Shown piece after piece: positions 12,251-23,320 of a DNA stretch of 64,000 bases (the stretch's first letter is position 1; every line of letters starts with the position of its first letter). Source of the DNA: Pseudeuparius sepicola (Eukaryota; Arthropoda; Insecta; Coleoptera; Anthribidae); NCBI GenBank assembly GCA_963920635.1, contig OY987304.1:37076365-37140364 (forward strand). The letters run 5' to 3'. Below the pieces are notes generated by a model. The model saw only the letters and a list, made by a program, of their open reading frames with translations, was not told where the DNA came from and did not search any database. Position numbers and translations under genes: made by a program.

Positions 12251-12972
12251 CAGGGTGTTCGAAAAATAGACGGAGATATTTTAGAGGGTGATTCCCTGTT
12301 AAGAAATATGAAAAAAAGTTTCTATAAACATGGGTCCGGAAATGCAGAGTTTTCAAGATACAGAATGTTAAATAAAAAAAAATAAAACATGAAATTATTA
12401 ATGTCTTAAAAATTATTTACTCGATTCTGTTGAAATTTGGCAATGTTATTTGTTGTATTAAGAGGCTAATTTCGCCCTAACTAGATTAAATTTATTAAGC
12501 CCAGTGGCGTCCCGGGGGGCACCTTAGCGAATATTATTATCAAAAAAATGTACGCCACTACCTTTTTTGTAACTTTAATATTTTTTGTTTGATTAAGCAT
12601 CTAAAAATACAACTTCTTTCCCTCTTGTATTGTTTTCCTATCTCACTTCGTTTTCGAGAAAAAAAAATAAAAACCGTTTTATTGCATGTCACTGGACAAA
12701 ATTGGTTGTAGTGTACTTTATGTTATGATATTGGAAAAGTTGCAATAACACTCTTTCCTAGAAATGCTTTTGATTATTTGTTTTCCAAGGCACTTGTGAT
12801 TTTTTTTGCAAAAATTGATAAACCAATTTTGTCCAGTGACATGCAATATATTTAATATCCTGTATCTTGAAAACTCTGCATTTCCGGACCCATGTTTATA
12901 GAAACTTTTTTTCATATTTCTTAACAGGGAATCACCCTCTAAAATATCTCCGTCTATTTTTCGAACACCCTG
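12251..12972. mobile_element. Foldback MITE with CAGGGTGTTCG termini
   Basis: A 722-bp element starts CAGGGTGTTCGAAAAATAGA and ends with its reverse complement, flanked by TA (12,249-12,250 and 12,973-12,974). Terminal inverted repeats are about 110 bp (12,251-12,364 and 12,861-12,972). Inside is a second inverted pair: ATTGCATGTCACTGGACAAA at about 12,683 is mirrored at about 12,825-12,847. There is no coding capacity. TA target and CAGGGTG ends suggest mobilisation by a Tc1/mariner-type transposase, which is inference. Confidence 0.88.
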
Positions 12973-13339
12973 TATACTCGTATAGGCTTGGCGTATAACT
13001 AAATGTGGCAGATTAATAGGAGTGGCGAGCTAGGTGATCCTAGGTGTGCAAATAGCAAAGTTTATGTTAGATTCAAGTTTATAACGTCCATTATCATACA
13101 TGAAATTTTGGAATAGGTGTACTAGGGACATCCTCGATAGAAATGATTATAAGGCACTAGATTCTAGATTGTAAATTTTCTCAGAGTATTTTCGAATAAC
13201 CCTAGCTACTCTAATAAATACCAAGGTCACCTAGGCTTTTCATAAAGCTGAATATTTTCTTTGGAACCATGCTGCCAATTTATATCAACCTTTTCGAAGT
13301 AATCAATTTGTTTTTGAATTGAAACAGAATTGCCCGGGC

Positions 13340-13660
13340 CTTCGTTATACTTCTGCCCCTCCGAAAATCGAAAGTGTTGGAACGCTCCAGGTCAAGGCCG
13401 TTCCACCTGAAGCGGAAGCCAATGCACGCGGAGAGCCTCCGAATCGCCGTTTATCCGAAAATAAAAAAGTTTGGAGGTTCGCGCTACATTTGCCTCGAGA
13501 GGGCCCTGATCGGAATTGAATCGAGCTGTGCAAATTCCCTCTTCTCAGTCAGGAATGGAGATGGAGTTTCCCTGAATTTACAAGAAAATGTTTTGTCACT
13601 CACAGCGTCCTTTGTGCCGGTAATAGAGATGTGTACGCTGATATTCCAAGAAGAACTCTG
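13340..13660 (+). repeat. GC-rich dispersed repeat B, copy 1
   Basis: This segment resembles 43,820-44,165 and, less well, 44,225-44,830. Shared blocks are CCGAAAATCGAAAG, GTCAAGGCCGTTCC, CGTTTATCCGAAAATAAAAA, GGCTACATTTG-like text and AATGGAGATGGA. Overlapping open frames on both strands (about 62-98 codons) arise from its high G+C and are not conserved between copies, so I call it non-coding. Confidence 0.65.
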
Positions 13661-13898
13661 CGCTAAATAACATAGAATACCAATATTGTATGACTAAAAA
13701 GAAGGTATAAGGTATATTCCCAAACCAAGTTGGTTGCTAAAATATCACGTCATCTTTCCTTATTTTGGATCAGTGGTAAAAAATATGGTTCTAAATAAAG
13801 GTAATTAAAGTGTATTTTCGTATAAAATCTTACACACGCGCAGTGAATTAAATTGTATTTATTGAATAAACAAAAATAATAACTAATAATAATAATTA

Positions 13899-14515
13899 TT
13901 TTTTAAAATTTATTTGTGGCGGAAACAGATCCATTGAATTTTAATCGGGTTTTTCGCCACCAAACTGGTTAAAAGACAATTTTCTCAAGTTGCCTGGAAA
14001 ATTAATAAATTCTTAACAGTAAATGAACTAAACTTTGAACTTGTAACTCAAAAAATATCTTCAACAAATTTGTTTCCTGAGCTTTCGGAAAATAATATAT
14101 CTTCCTCCGTTCTCAAAGATCATGTCACGTCAAAGTGAAATGACAGATTAATAAATTTCAGGTTAAAATGTCATGACAACAGAAACAATAGCCTAGCCAC
14201 CTGTCTGATATTGTACCCTGTGTTCTACCTAATTATTTATACTAACTTCTCTTTTAATAAGTGGCAATAATATTTTACTGAATTCCACTGAACATTCAGC
14301 AACACGGTTGTCTGTATTTCCTAGAATAAATGCTGATTCTTTTTTCTATTTTTTCGTCTATTTTCTACTTCTTCTTAAGTTTAGTTCATTTACTGTTATG
14401 AATTTATTAATTTTCCAGGCAACTTGAGAAAGTTGTCTTTTAACCAGTTTGGTGGCGAAAAACCCAATTAAAATTCAAGGGATCTGTTTACCCCACAAAT
14501 AAATTTTAGAAAATA
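13899..14515 (+). repeat. PLE 5' terminal repeats (inverted plus direct)
   Basis: Positions 13,937-14,375 are the reverse complement of the PLE tail at 37,280-37,713, while 14,390-14,480 repeats 37,616-37,713 in direct orientation. Key shared text is TTTTCCAGGCAACTTGAGAA and CCAGTTTGGTGGCGAAAAA. The two oppositely oriented pieces also pair with each other, extending to about 13,899 and 14,515, so this end can fold into a hairpin. Confidence 0.88.
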
Positions 14516-14615
14516 TTTAGAACAAAGGTATTGGTAAAGGTAAAGATTATTAGAGAAGAAGTTCTTCAAATTATCTGAACCAAAACCTTTTACTAGTAGG
14601 AAATGTAGTAAAATA

Positions 14616-15997
14616 TTGTTCAGATGTAGTATGATGCTGATAAGGGAAAGAATCCAGAACCAAAGAAGTAACATAAACAAATTATGGGAGGATATAAATA
14701 AAATACAGGAAAATATTAAGGAAAGTGTATCTGTTTATGATTTTAATTACATATCAAATTGTATCAGCATAAGCTATAATAGGGATTTTGATAGAGTCAA
14801 ACTTAGGCAGATTAACAAATTTCGAAGATTAGTTGAGGAAAAGCATAGTGAGGAATTGAATCAAATAGACAATGATTTTGTCAACAGAACAGTAATTAAT
14901 TTATCTAACAGAGAACTTACAATTTCAGAAAAGTTAGTTTTGGCAAAAGGGTTAAATTTTTCTGTTGCTGACAACAAGATTTCTAAGCTTGACATAGTAG
15001 CATCGGTAAAGGAAACAGCTCAAGCATTACCTGAGGAATTAGGCCAAGAATTTAGAGTCAGGTCAAAAATAATCTTAGAAAAAGATTTTAAACCAAAGTC
15101 AAATATTTCAAAGGATGAAAAAGCAGCAATTAGATCACTTAAATCAGATAGGATAATTAAAATATTACCAGCCGATAAGGGAAATGCAACTGTTATTTTA
15201 GAAAAAACTGTGTATGACAAGAGGATAAACAAAGATCCTACAACTTCAATAGAAACTAAAATATACAAAACACTATATAAATACCATGAACAAATCATAC
15301 AGAGACAAAGAACACTCTTAACTCCGCATCATTCAAAACCTCCACACTTGTATGGTTTACCAAACATACACAAAACTAACATTCCTCTTCGCCCCATTGT
15401 AAGTTCAATAAATTCACTATGTCATTCGTTGGCAAAATATTTACTTAAAATTGTTAATCCGTTAGTAGGATACTCAAATTCATTTATCAGAAACAGTAAT
15501 CATTTTTTGGAAAAAATTAGGAAACATCAATTTCTGGATCATTATATATTAGCTGATGTGTTTAGTCTCTTTACTAATGTCCCTGTTGACAAATCATTGA
15601 ATATTTTACGTAGAAAGTTAGAAAATGATCAGACTTTAGTGGAAAGGGCAAATTTGAATATAGATGCAATATTAGAACAACAACACTCTATGTTAAAACC
15701 ACTTATTTTCAACTAGGAAATGAATTTTACCAGCAGGAATTTGGAATGGCTATGGGGTCTCCTTTATCACCATTCATAAGCAATTTATTTATGGAAGATT
15801 TTGAGCAAAATGAGTTGACTAGATATGTGCACCAACCTAATGTTTGGTGGAGATATGTAGATGACATATTTGTTATAGGGGAACATCGACGGGAACATGG
15901 AGTAGATGATTTAAATTCATTATTAAATTTTATAAACTCGCAAGAACCTTCTATTAAGTTTACCTTAGAAATTGAAAGTAATAATCATTTACTTCTC
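14616..15997 (+). pseudogene. PLE reverse transcriptase, N-terminal and core part
   Basis: It would copy the element's RNA at the target site. An N-terminal helical region is followed by RT motifs: PADKGNATVIL (about 15,170), YGLPNIHKTNIPLRPIVSS (about 15,350), ADVFSLFTNVPVD (about 15,555), AMGSPLSPFISNLFM (about 15,750) and the YVDD catalytic box (about 15,860). The KGNATV and GLPKIHK-like motifs are diagnostic of PLE RTs rather than LINEs. The frame shifts by an indel near 15,695, separating 14,616-15,716 from 15,746-15,997. The coding sequence then runs directly into the palindrome at 15,998. Confidence 0.92.
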
Positions 15998-15999
15998 TA

Positions 16000-16215
16000 G
16001 TAGTAATACAAAGAGAGTACGGGACCACTTTGACCTCAGTTGACCCCTTGATCCTGAGAGTCCCCTACGGCCCGAGGTCACGGGAGCAAAGTGGCTACGT
16101 CATGCCCGAGGTCACGTGACGTCACCGGATGACCCCAGTTGACCCCTAGATCCTGATAGGTTAACCTTTGACCTTTGGGCCACGTGTGACCCCCAGTTGA
16201 CCCCCCCCCCCACTC
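16000..16215 (+). promoter_or_regulatory. Subterminal repeated motifs
   Basis: CAGTTGACCCC occurs three times (about 16,037, 16,137, 16,193) and GAGGTCACG twice (about 16,074, 16,109), followed by a run of twelve C. The same set is mirrored at 29,958-30,173. Clustered short repeats just inside transposon ends commonly bind the transposase; that role here is inference. G+C is far above that of the surrounding DNA. Confidence 0.6.
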
Positions 16216-16258
16216 CAACGACGGGGCAACCCCCACTCCAACGGCTTGGTGGGGTGAG

Positions 16259-16322
16259 GTTTATATATTCGTGCGCAAGAGCAGTTTTCCCGTTATATAC
16301 ACTTACAATTTCATACAGTCTG
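16259..16322 (+). promoter_or_regulatory. Putative promoter of ORF1
   Basis: Two TATA-like boxes, TTTATATATT (16,260) and TTATATAC (16,293), precede an initiator-like TCATACAGT (about 16,311), 20-80 bases upstream of the ORF1 ATG. The mirror copy is at about 29,850-29,913 on the minus strand. Confidence 0.5.
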
Positions 16323-16338
16323 ATTTGCCGAGTTCAAA

Positions 16339-16647
16339 ATGCAGTCGTTCCTGAATCACCTGAACAAGAATTTGATCGTCAAGAAATTCGAAAGCGTTCA
16401 AAATATGGAGGTGGATGAAAATTTTCAAATCACGAGCGTGGACAAAGTGAACACGCAATACGGAGAGAAGGTCTACGTCGAGTTCGAAGAATTTAAGACG
16501 GTGCTGCCGCAACGATACACGGCCGAGTTTACGCCCCAACGGATCGAAGAAATTAACAGGGATATCGGTAACGGAAGGAGGTATTACATGAAGAGTCTTG
16601 GGCCCGTCGGCCGATCTACAAATATGGAATTTATTGTAGAACCATGA
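16339..16647 (+). CDS. ORF1 of palindromic element, left arm (102 aa, unknown)
   Basis: A 102-residue ORF starts at an ATG with A at -3 (AAAATG) and ends TGA. It is duplicated in the right arm (29,525-29,833) with a single visible residue change, Lys to Asn. I do not recognise the family. The middle reads ITSVDKVNTQYGEKVYVEFE, then a basic LPQRYT segment, then EEIN; alternating hydrophobic residues suggest a compact beta-rich fold. An OB-fold nucleic-acid-binding protein is one possibility, from shape only. It has no signal peptide or membrane segment. Its stop codon overlaps the start of ORF2 (ATGA). A promoter-like region lies upstream and AATAAA downstream, so a compact transcription unit is plausible. 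The most gene-like feature of the palindrome. Confidence 0.7.
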   Translation: MQSFLNHLNKNLIVKKFESVQNMEVDENFQITSVDKVNTQYGEKVYVEFEEFKTVLPQRYTAEFTPQRIEEINRDIGNGRRYYMKSLGPVGRSTNMEFIVEP

Positions 16648-16766
16648 CGAAGCTGGAGTACAGAAGAAAACTGCAACAATATTTGAAGAATTTAGAAGCA
16701 TTGAAATATGAACTTATGTTATATGAAATTAAAATGAAGATAAAACATATTGACTTACACAATTAA
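16644..16766 (+). CDS. ORF2 of palindromic element, left arm (40 aa)
   Basis: This 40-codon ORF starts at ATG 16,644, whose last two bases with the next A form the ORF1 stop (ATGA). It begins MTKLEYRRKLQQYLKNLEAL and continues as a Lys/Leu/Glu-rich stretch with heptad-like leucines, so a short amphipathic helix or coiled coil is likely. It ends TAA six bases before an AATAAA signal. No family is recognised. The overlap would allow termination-reinitiation translation, known in some viral mRNAs and rare in cellular eukaryotic genes; use of it here is inference. The right-arm copy shares the first 31 codons, then reads into different sequence. Confidence 0.45.
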   Translation: MTKLEYRRKLQQYLKNLEALKYELMLYEIKMKIKHIDLHN

Positions 16767-17402
16767 TTTTTAATAAACGTTTAAAAATCTTTTGTTGTGT
16801 TTTTTTATAAGAATCTTTGTGTTGAAGGGAAAACACCTGAAGCATCATATTATAATAAAACTCTCACTCTAAGCAATAATATCACTCTATTCCACTGTTA
16901 TGTGTATACAGGGTGATTCTTAACTTATACACATAAATTTGGAAAATTGTAGGTTATGTCAAGTAATGGCTAATAATGAAAAAAAAAAGTCTAATAAAAT
17001 TGTTATCGATAAGGTCTGCGTTTGTGATCTTATGAACCATAATTTTTAATTTATTTGTGCAAATAAACCCCGAATTGTTCAAGTACACAAAATTATAACT
17101 CAGCTGTTGCGTCGCATCGGGTTACTCGCTGCGAACGCGTGACCGCATAGTAAATATATAGTAAGAGAAAACACGTGGAATAGTTCACGACAGACGCCTG
17201 CTTTGTTTGGTCGAGCACTCAGCGATTTTGCTGAAACCGCATATAGAACAATAGGCTACAAATTTCACCCAATTATCTTCTAAATAAAAAAATCTGAAAA
17301 AATTGCAGATAGAATAATAAACGGAAAATTTGGGAAAATCAGCATGTAACGCAAACGATTTAGGCCGGAATCTTCAACTAGACAGTATCAGGAAATGTGA
17401 TA
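16734..17402 (+). repeat. Segment present only in the left arm
   Basis: After ATGAAATTAAA (ending 16,733) the left arm has 669 bp absent from the right arm, where about 23 bases stand in its place (29,416-29,438). Homology resumes at CGGAGGCCGAAGGCCTCCG (17,403). It includes the end of ORF2, the AATAAA and a TACAGGGTGATTCTTAAC motif (16,911) resembling the local MITE ends. Whether it was gained here or lost opposite cannot be decided from one copy. Confidence 0.85.
16772..16777 (+). terminator. Polyadenylation signal AATAAA
   Basis: AATAAA lies six bases after the ORF2 stop, followed within 30 bases by a T/GT-rich stretch (TCTTTTGTTGTGTTTTTTTA), the layout of a eukaryotic poly(A) site. It falls in the segment missing from the right arm. 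Confidence 0.55.
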
Positions 17403-18524
17403 CGGAGGCCGAAGGCCTCCGTCCGACTGGCATGTAGTTGCCCGAACAAAATCCACCCTTCCCCCTTGCACGCGTTTCGCGCATGCGCAGTTCCGCACTT
17501 TTGATACCTATGAAAATTCGAAAAATTTTGAAAATTTTTTATTCAAAAAATGTAATTTTAAAAAGGTCCTGATCCTATAATCCCGATAACATTTTGGGAA
17601 ATTTTCATTTTTTGACGGTGAAATGTACAAGACAAGACTCAGACGAATGTTTTATATACAAGTGCAGATAGAATTTTTTCGAGTGACTGATAAAAACAGT
17701 TATTATAATAGTTAATCGGAAGGCCCCAGATAACATAGGAAATTTTGTTTGAACAAAATCTGTAAAAAAATCCAAGACGTGAAAATGTAGGTAGAATTTT
17801 CGAATAAGTTTTGTATACCGGTAAAAATATATGTAAAGGTAAAAATAACGTCAGTTTCACTTGGAAAAAAATGATGAAAAAATTTCAGTAAAAAAAATAC
17901 GATGTAGAGGTTGTACCAAAAAAAATTGGAAATAATTATTTATTCCAGTAAAATATACACAAGACCGAAAAAGGTAATTGCGCGGCTGTCCCATTTTATA
18001 CACCCTAGCTGTTTCAGTTCATCTCGTTTGGAAAAATTTTAGGGGTTATTACTTTTTTAAATACCGGTTTCCTCAACCTTATTTGAAAGTAAATATTTTT
18101 TAGTTCCCCACAGAAGGAAATAATGACGATATTTTATACCGGTGGATTCAAAAAATATATAAGGTTAGGAAAAAACCTTGGTAGGCAAACGCGGCTCTGC
18201 TGACCAGACAAAAAAAAACCTTAGTCGACAAATAATGGCCTATAAGAAGGGTGCGTGATTCCACGTATCAGTTCGAGTGCTCCAAGATGCAAGTAAGTAT
18301 ATACCAGCTGTCCCATTTTTAAACAGCTAGATATATGGAAACCTTTCGTAAAAAAATTCCCAACATGAGCAAAAGAAAGAAAAAAATGTAAATATACCAG
18401 CTGTCCCATTTATAAACCGCTTGATATCTTGGAAACGAAAACTTATATAAAGGAAGTAAAAGCCATATCTTAATAGGCGGAGGACCGACTGTCATTCAGA
18501 CAGGTGAAAAATTTTTGTGATTTT

Positions 18525-18945
18525 TTGTAGAAGTTTTTTTGCCAACATTTTTTTTTGTCAATTTTTTTTTGCCAAAATTTTTTTTTGGCAGAATTTTTTT
18601 TTGCCAAAATTTTTTTTTGCCAAAATTTTTTTTTACCAAAATTTTTTTTTACCAAAATTTTTTTTTGCAAAATTTTTTTTTGCCAAATTTTTTTTTGTAA
18701 AATTTTTTTTTCCCAAATTTTTTTTTCGTCAAAATTTTTTTCCCCAATTTTTTTTTTCGTCAAAATTTTTTTCCCCAATTTTTTTTTCGTCAAAATTTTT
18801 TTTTGTCAAATTTTTTTTTTTACAATTTTTTTTGCCAAATTTTTTTTGCCAAATTTTTTTTGTCAAAATTTTTTTTGTACAATTTTTTTTGACATTTTTT
18901 TTTTTGTCGAATTTTTTTTGCCAATTTTTTTTTGCCAAATTCAAA
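18525..18945 (+). repeat. T-rich minisatellite, left arm
   Basis: About 25 copies of a 14-20-bp unit made of a run of eight or nine T followed by GCCAAAA, GTCAAAA, ACCAAAA or CCCAAA. The mirror array is at 27,862-28,290, with some length differences. Long Phe/Lys-rich open frames here on both strands (up to 202 codons) are translations of this repeat and not genes. Confidence 0.9.
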
Positions 18946-21469
18946 AAGTATAGACTAAATTTTCGTATAGCCCGCGTGATCGCTCGAGGTGGCGGTATCC
19001 TCTGGACTAGAAAATATCATATCGGCTCAATCTCCAAACATTTTCATTTTGAATTATACGTTTTCATTGATGATAGGTATAGCAAGAAAATTGGACTGGA
19101 CTCGATATTAGAGACATTAATCTAACTTTCACTAAACTGCACGTACTACTTAGAGGGTTGTAAGCCGTTTTAATAAAAGCAACAGACTTGCTTAAAATTC
19201 ATGGCTAAACGTTAACATAATGTCATACATACATGCGGCACGCAAAATATTTAATAAAGAATAGATATATGAGCTCAAACATGTTGATCAAAAAAATATA
19301 TTCATTTCTGGCGATTTAGTTTACCAGTTATCATTTAAAAACAAAACCTGGTCCCAATATTCAGTGAAAATAATAATTAAAAACTTTGAACCTTATAAAC
19401 CACCACTAAATAGCGAGTCGGAAATGAGTAAAAATTACATATAAATATATTATTTTGATATAAATTATGGCCGAAACTGAATTTATTGGGTGAAGATGCA
19501 AGGAAATATTTTTAGCTAGGAAAAAGTAATGCAATTATCATAGGTACTGGTTGCAGAACCCGTTGTCAGTTTTGTAAGGATTTTTGATACAAATATAATT
19601 GCTAACGTTTAATTTGTTTACCCCATTTACGAAAATGATAACAAAATTGGATCAGACAAGATATTTTTTCGAAGTATAGTTTTTAAACACAGGGTGCCAC
19701 CACCGGTTTTACGATATAGGTTTCAAAATGCGACGCGAATACATAAAAAATACCCTAGAGATAAGAAAACAAAATACAACTCACCGAAAGATTCTTGATG
19801 ATGTATAAAAAGAAATCAGGTTACATCTAATGCCCCAGACAGTAAAATAAACATCCCCGAGCTGTCAGATATAACCAAACATCATTTTTCCAACGGCACA
19901 GTCATTTTCACGGGAAAAACAACCAGTAACCATTCAAATTCCATAGATAGGTACTGCCGTAATCCAAAATTTCACTAAACTACGCGTATCTATTATACTG
20001 AAGTAGGTACTGATACACTTCCATCTTTCCAAAGAAAAACAAACACGAAACTCAGACTTTTCATATATTATTACAACGCCTCGATAGAGTCTTTATCTGT
20101 GGCCACGACCGAGAATATACTGAAACAAGTGACTTTGTGCGACGCATAGGACGTGAAAAGTGTCGAGTTGGTTTTATTGAACAATGAAACTTATACCTAC
20201 GTATATTTAAAATAAATGAGAAATATGCCAGAGATGTGAAACCTAATTGTGTTGCAAGTTTGAGGGTCCAAAAAAATATTGGCTTTAATTTTTTAAGGTG
20301 AGAAACACATCTAACAGCCAGTTTGGAAATATACAAGGCAAAAAAAGTAGTGATGTGGCTGTCCCATTTTATGTTTTATACAGGTTTGGTTATTTTAGAA
20401 TAGTTGTTCAATAGACCGAGACATCATAAACGCTTCCCGCTAGAACAGAATCTGATGAAAAGAAAAATTCCATCTGGGTCAAGCTACTACACAACCAAAA
20501 TAAAAAATACTGAACGTTATAAAATTTAAAAAAATCATATTTTCAACGGATTTTTATCCTCTGAAAGTTGTTCTTGTGTAAAATTCAGTTTCACTGGGTC
20601 AAGCTAGGTGGTAACTATATAACCAAAATAAAAAATACTGAAAGTTATAAAATTAAAAAAATCATATTTTCAAGGGATTTTTGTCCTCTGAAAATTGGTT
20701 TTGTGTAAATTCAGTTTCAATAAGTTACTAATTGGGATAATAGGAAAAAAATACCTTACAAGCGTAAACTCTTTAAAATTTTTTTTAGACAAAAAGTTGT
20801 AGTTTAATAATGGTCAGTTGGCTTCCTTTTGAATCATGTTTGCATATTACCTACAAGGAGTTACAACCTCAAAACATAGAAATCGCTCATTTTAAACCGA
20901 TTTAATAAAAATTTCACCAAAACAATATTTTCACTCATATGATACACTTCTGATTAATAAAAAAGGCACCATAGGTAGTAGTAATAAGATATTCAACGGA
21001 ATTTTTATCGGCTGTTTGCCCATTTTGCTAGCTTTTGGGGGTATTCCTTGATATTTTACACGGATAAAAATGAATAACATTGAGTTCCCTAACTAAAATA
21101 CAAAACGCACTGTTGACTTTACTTACGTGAATAGTAAGCCTATAATACGTATCGAAAGCAGAGAAATATTTAGGTTAAGAAAAAAGTGGCCTCATTTACA
21201 AGTTTGTAAATCAAAAACTACCTATTGGCTTTTAATTTTGATGAGAAAATTCGTCTAATTCGTAAGTCAAATAAATGAAACATCATGAAAGATATACGAG
21301 TAATTGAACAAATGCTATCTTAGTTCTATAGGCAGAAAGGTACTATAGGTAGTAATAGATTTGGGATCAAAAGACAACCTATTAGCTTTTAAATTTGTTA
21401 AGAAAATACGTCTAATGAAATTGAAAGTAGTACCTAGGTTTTGGTTAACATTTCGTTAACGCGTTGATG

Positions 21470-22830
21470 AATAAGAATGCAAGTAGAAAGTAGACAGAAT
21501 TTCCAAAAAAAAAAAACGGTGACTGACCAAACAAGTTATTATAAAAAGTTGCTCGGGAGACCGATGTAACCTAGAAAACGCCTTTCCTTCGAATAGAAAG
21601 TAAAAAAAGTTGCAAAATGGGACTTAGACGAATATTTGATGCAAGTGGAAAGTAGGCAGAATTTTCGAAAATCGGGGACGGATAAAAAATTATTAAGTTG
21701 ATCGGGAGGTTGAGATAACCTATGAAACGCCTTTGATTCCAAGAGAATCTGACAAAAAATGCCAAGAAAATTTTAGACGACTGTTTGCAAGTGAAAAGTA
21801 TACAGAATTTTTTCGAAAAAACTGCGACTGACCAAAAAAAATAGATATTAGAAAATTTTGCTCGGGAGATCGAGGTAACATAGAAAACGCCTTTCATCCG
21901 AATATAATCTGAAATAAATTCCGAGATGGGACTTAGACGAATGTTTGATGCAAGTGGAAAGTAGACCGAATTCCCGGAAAACGCCTTTCGTTCGAATATA
22001 CGGGAGGTCGAGGTAACCTAGGAAAAACGCCTTTTATTCGAACAGAATCTGACAAAAAAAATCCAAGACGAATGTTTGTTGCAATTGAAAGGTAGATAGA
22101 ATTTTAGAAAAACGGCAACTGATCAAAAAAATATATATTCGAAAATTTTGGTCGGGAGCCCGAGGTAACCTAGAAAACGCCTTTCGTTCGAACAGAATCC
22201 GACAAAAAAAATTCCAAGACGGGATGGTAGTGGGACGAATGTTTGACGCAAGTTAAACGTAGACAGAATATTAAAAAACGAGAACCGACCAAATAGTTAT
22301 TAGAAAAAGTGGCTCAGGAGGCCGAGGTAACCTAGGAAATGCCTTTCGTTTGAACAGAATCTGACAAACAAAAAATCCAAGACGAATGTTTGATGCAATT
22401 GAAAGGTAGACAGAATTTTAGAAAAACGGCAACTGATCAAAAAAATATATATTCGAAAATTTTGGTCGGGAGCCCGAGGTAACCTAGAAAACGCCTTTCG
22501 TTCGAACAGAATGCGACAAAAAAAATCGAAGACGGGATGGTAGTTGGACGAATGTTTGACGCAAGTTAAAAGTAGACAGAATATTAAAAACGAGAACAGA
22601 CCAAATAGTTATTAGAAGAAGTGGCTCGGGAGGTCGAGGTAACCTAGGAAATGCCTTTCGTTCGAACAGAATCCGACAAAAAAAATTCCAAGACATGACT
22701 TAGAAAAATATTAATTTGATGCAGATGAAAAAGAGACAGCATTTCCAAAAAAACTTCGACTGACCTAAAAGTTATTAGAAAAAGTTGCTCGGGAGGCCGA
22801 TATCTAGCAAAATATAACACCATTGCACCA
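21470..22830. repeat. Degenerate tandem repeats, left arm
   Basis: About nine diverged units of roughly 130-180 bp repeat the blocks GAATGTTTGATGCAAGT, GTAGACAGAATTTT, GGGAGGCCGAGGTAACCTAG, AACGCCTTTCGTTCGAACAG and AATC(T/C)GACAAAAAA. A further isolated unit is at 17,641-17,780. The mirror array is 23,690-25,040. Open frames of 60-110 codons across it repeat one another and look like satellite read-through. Confidence 0.85.
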
Positions 22831-23190
22831 GAGTTATTTCCATCTACGTAACATTATTGGCCTGGTGGTCGACTAATCGCGTTCACTATTAAGTTAATTA
22901 TGACAGGTCAAATACGTATATGTGGGCAAACGAAAAGAGAAAAAATATATTTGCTTCCGGGGTCTTAAATGGGGCCAAACTAAGATAAATTAATATAAAA
23001 TTGAGAATATTTGACAAACGACGCTCTGCGTTGCGGCGCCCTTCGAATTTTTTTTGTAACGAACGTTCATTTTTTATTTGATATTTGGATAGACCTGCTT
23101 TTTATCTATAACAAACAGAGAGATAGTCGACCATATATAGTACTGTTTCGGGACGGTAATCCCTCATCAGTATGGCTCACCCACTATAAA

Positions 23191-23320
23191 GTGATATAGA
23201 CAAACGTTGCCTAGACGATGAATTCAATAAGGAATCAATTAATTACCGAAGCAATTGATCATGGAGATCAAGGTGCGGGACAAAGCCACTGGTCTTGATC
23301 GGCAAAGGCTCATGTCACAT
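23191..23320. other. Central spacer of the giant palindrome
   Basis: 130 bp unique to the centre, between CCACTATAAA (left arm end) and TTATAGTCGGG (right arm start). It contains a small self-complementary GATCA-rich part. A plus-strand reading shows HGDQGAGQSHW before a stop, possibly a coding remnant, which I cannot identify. Confidence 0.8.

Larger units (their letters stand above)
16000..23190 (+). repeat. Left arm of the giant palindrome
   Basis: About 7.19 kb, reverse complementary to 23,321-30,173. It contains, from the outer end: subterminal GTTGACCCC motifs, TATA-like promoter, ORF1, ORF2, polyadenylation signal, a left-only segment (16,734-17,402), scattered CAGCTGTCCCATTT motifs (17,980; 18,305; 18,395; 20,355), a T-rich minisatellite, and degenerate tandem repeats towards the centre. 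Confidence 0.95.

Noticed and set aside
13319..13670. Overlapping frames of 62-98 codons on both strands in repeat B
   Set aside because: High local G+C lengthens random frames; the frames are not kept in the second copy at 43,820.
18470..19125. Long Phe-rich or Lys-rich open frames (up to 202 codons) on both strands, mirrored near 27,846-28,346
   Set aside because: They are translations of the T-run minisatellite in several frames; composition is almost only F/K/N and no initiation context or domain is present.
20061..20336. 91-codon minus-strand frame, mirrored at 26,463-26,738 with one residue change
   Set aside because: Present twice only because of the palindrome; no motif and no promoter-like context. 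It cannot be fully excluded as a real small gene.
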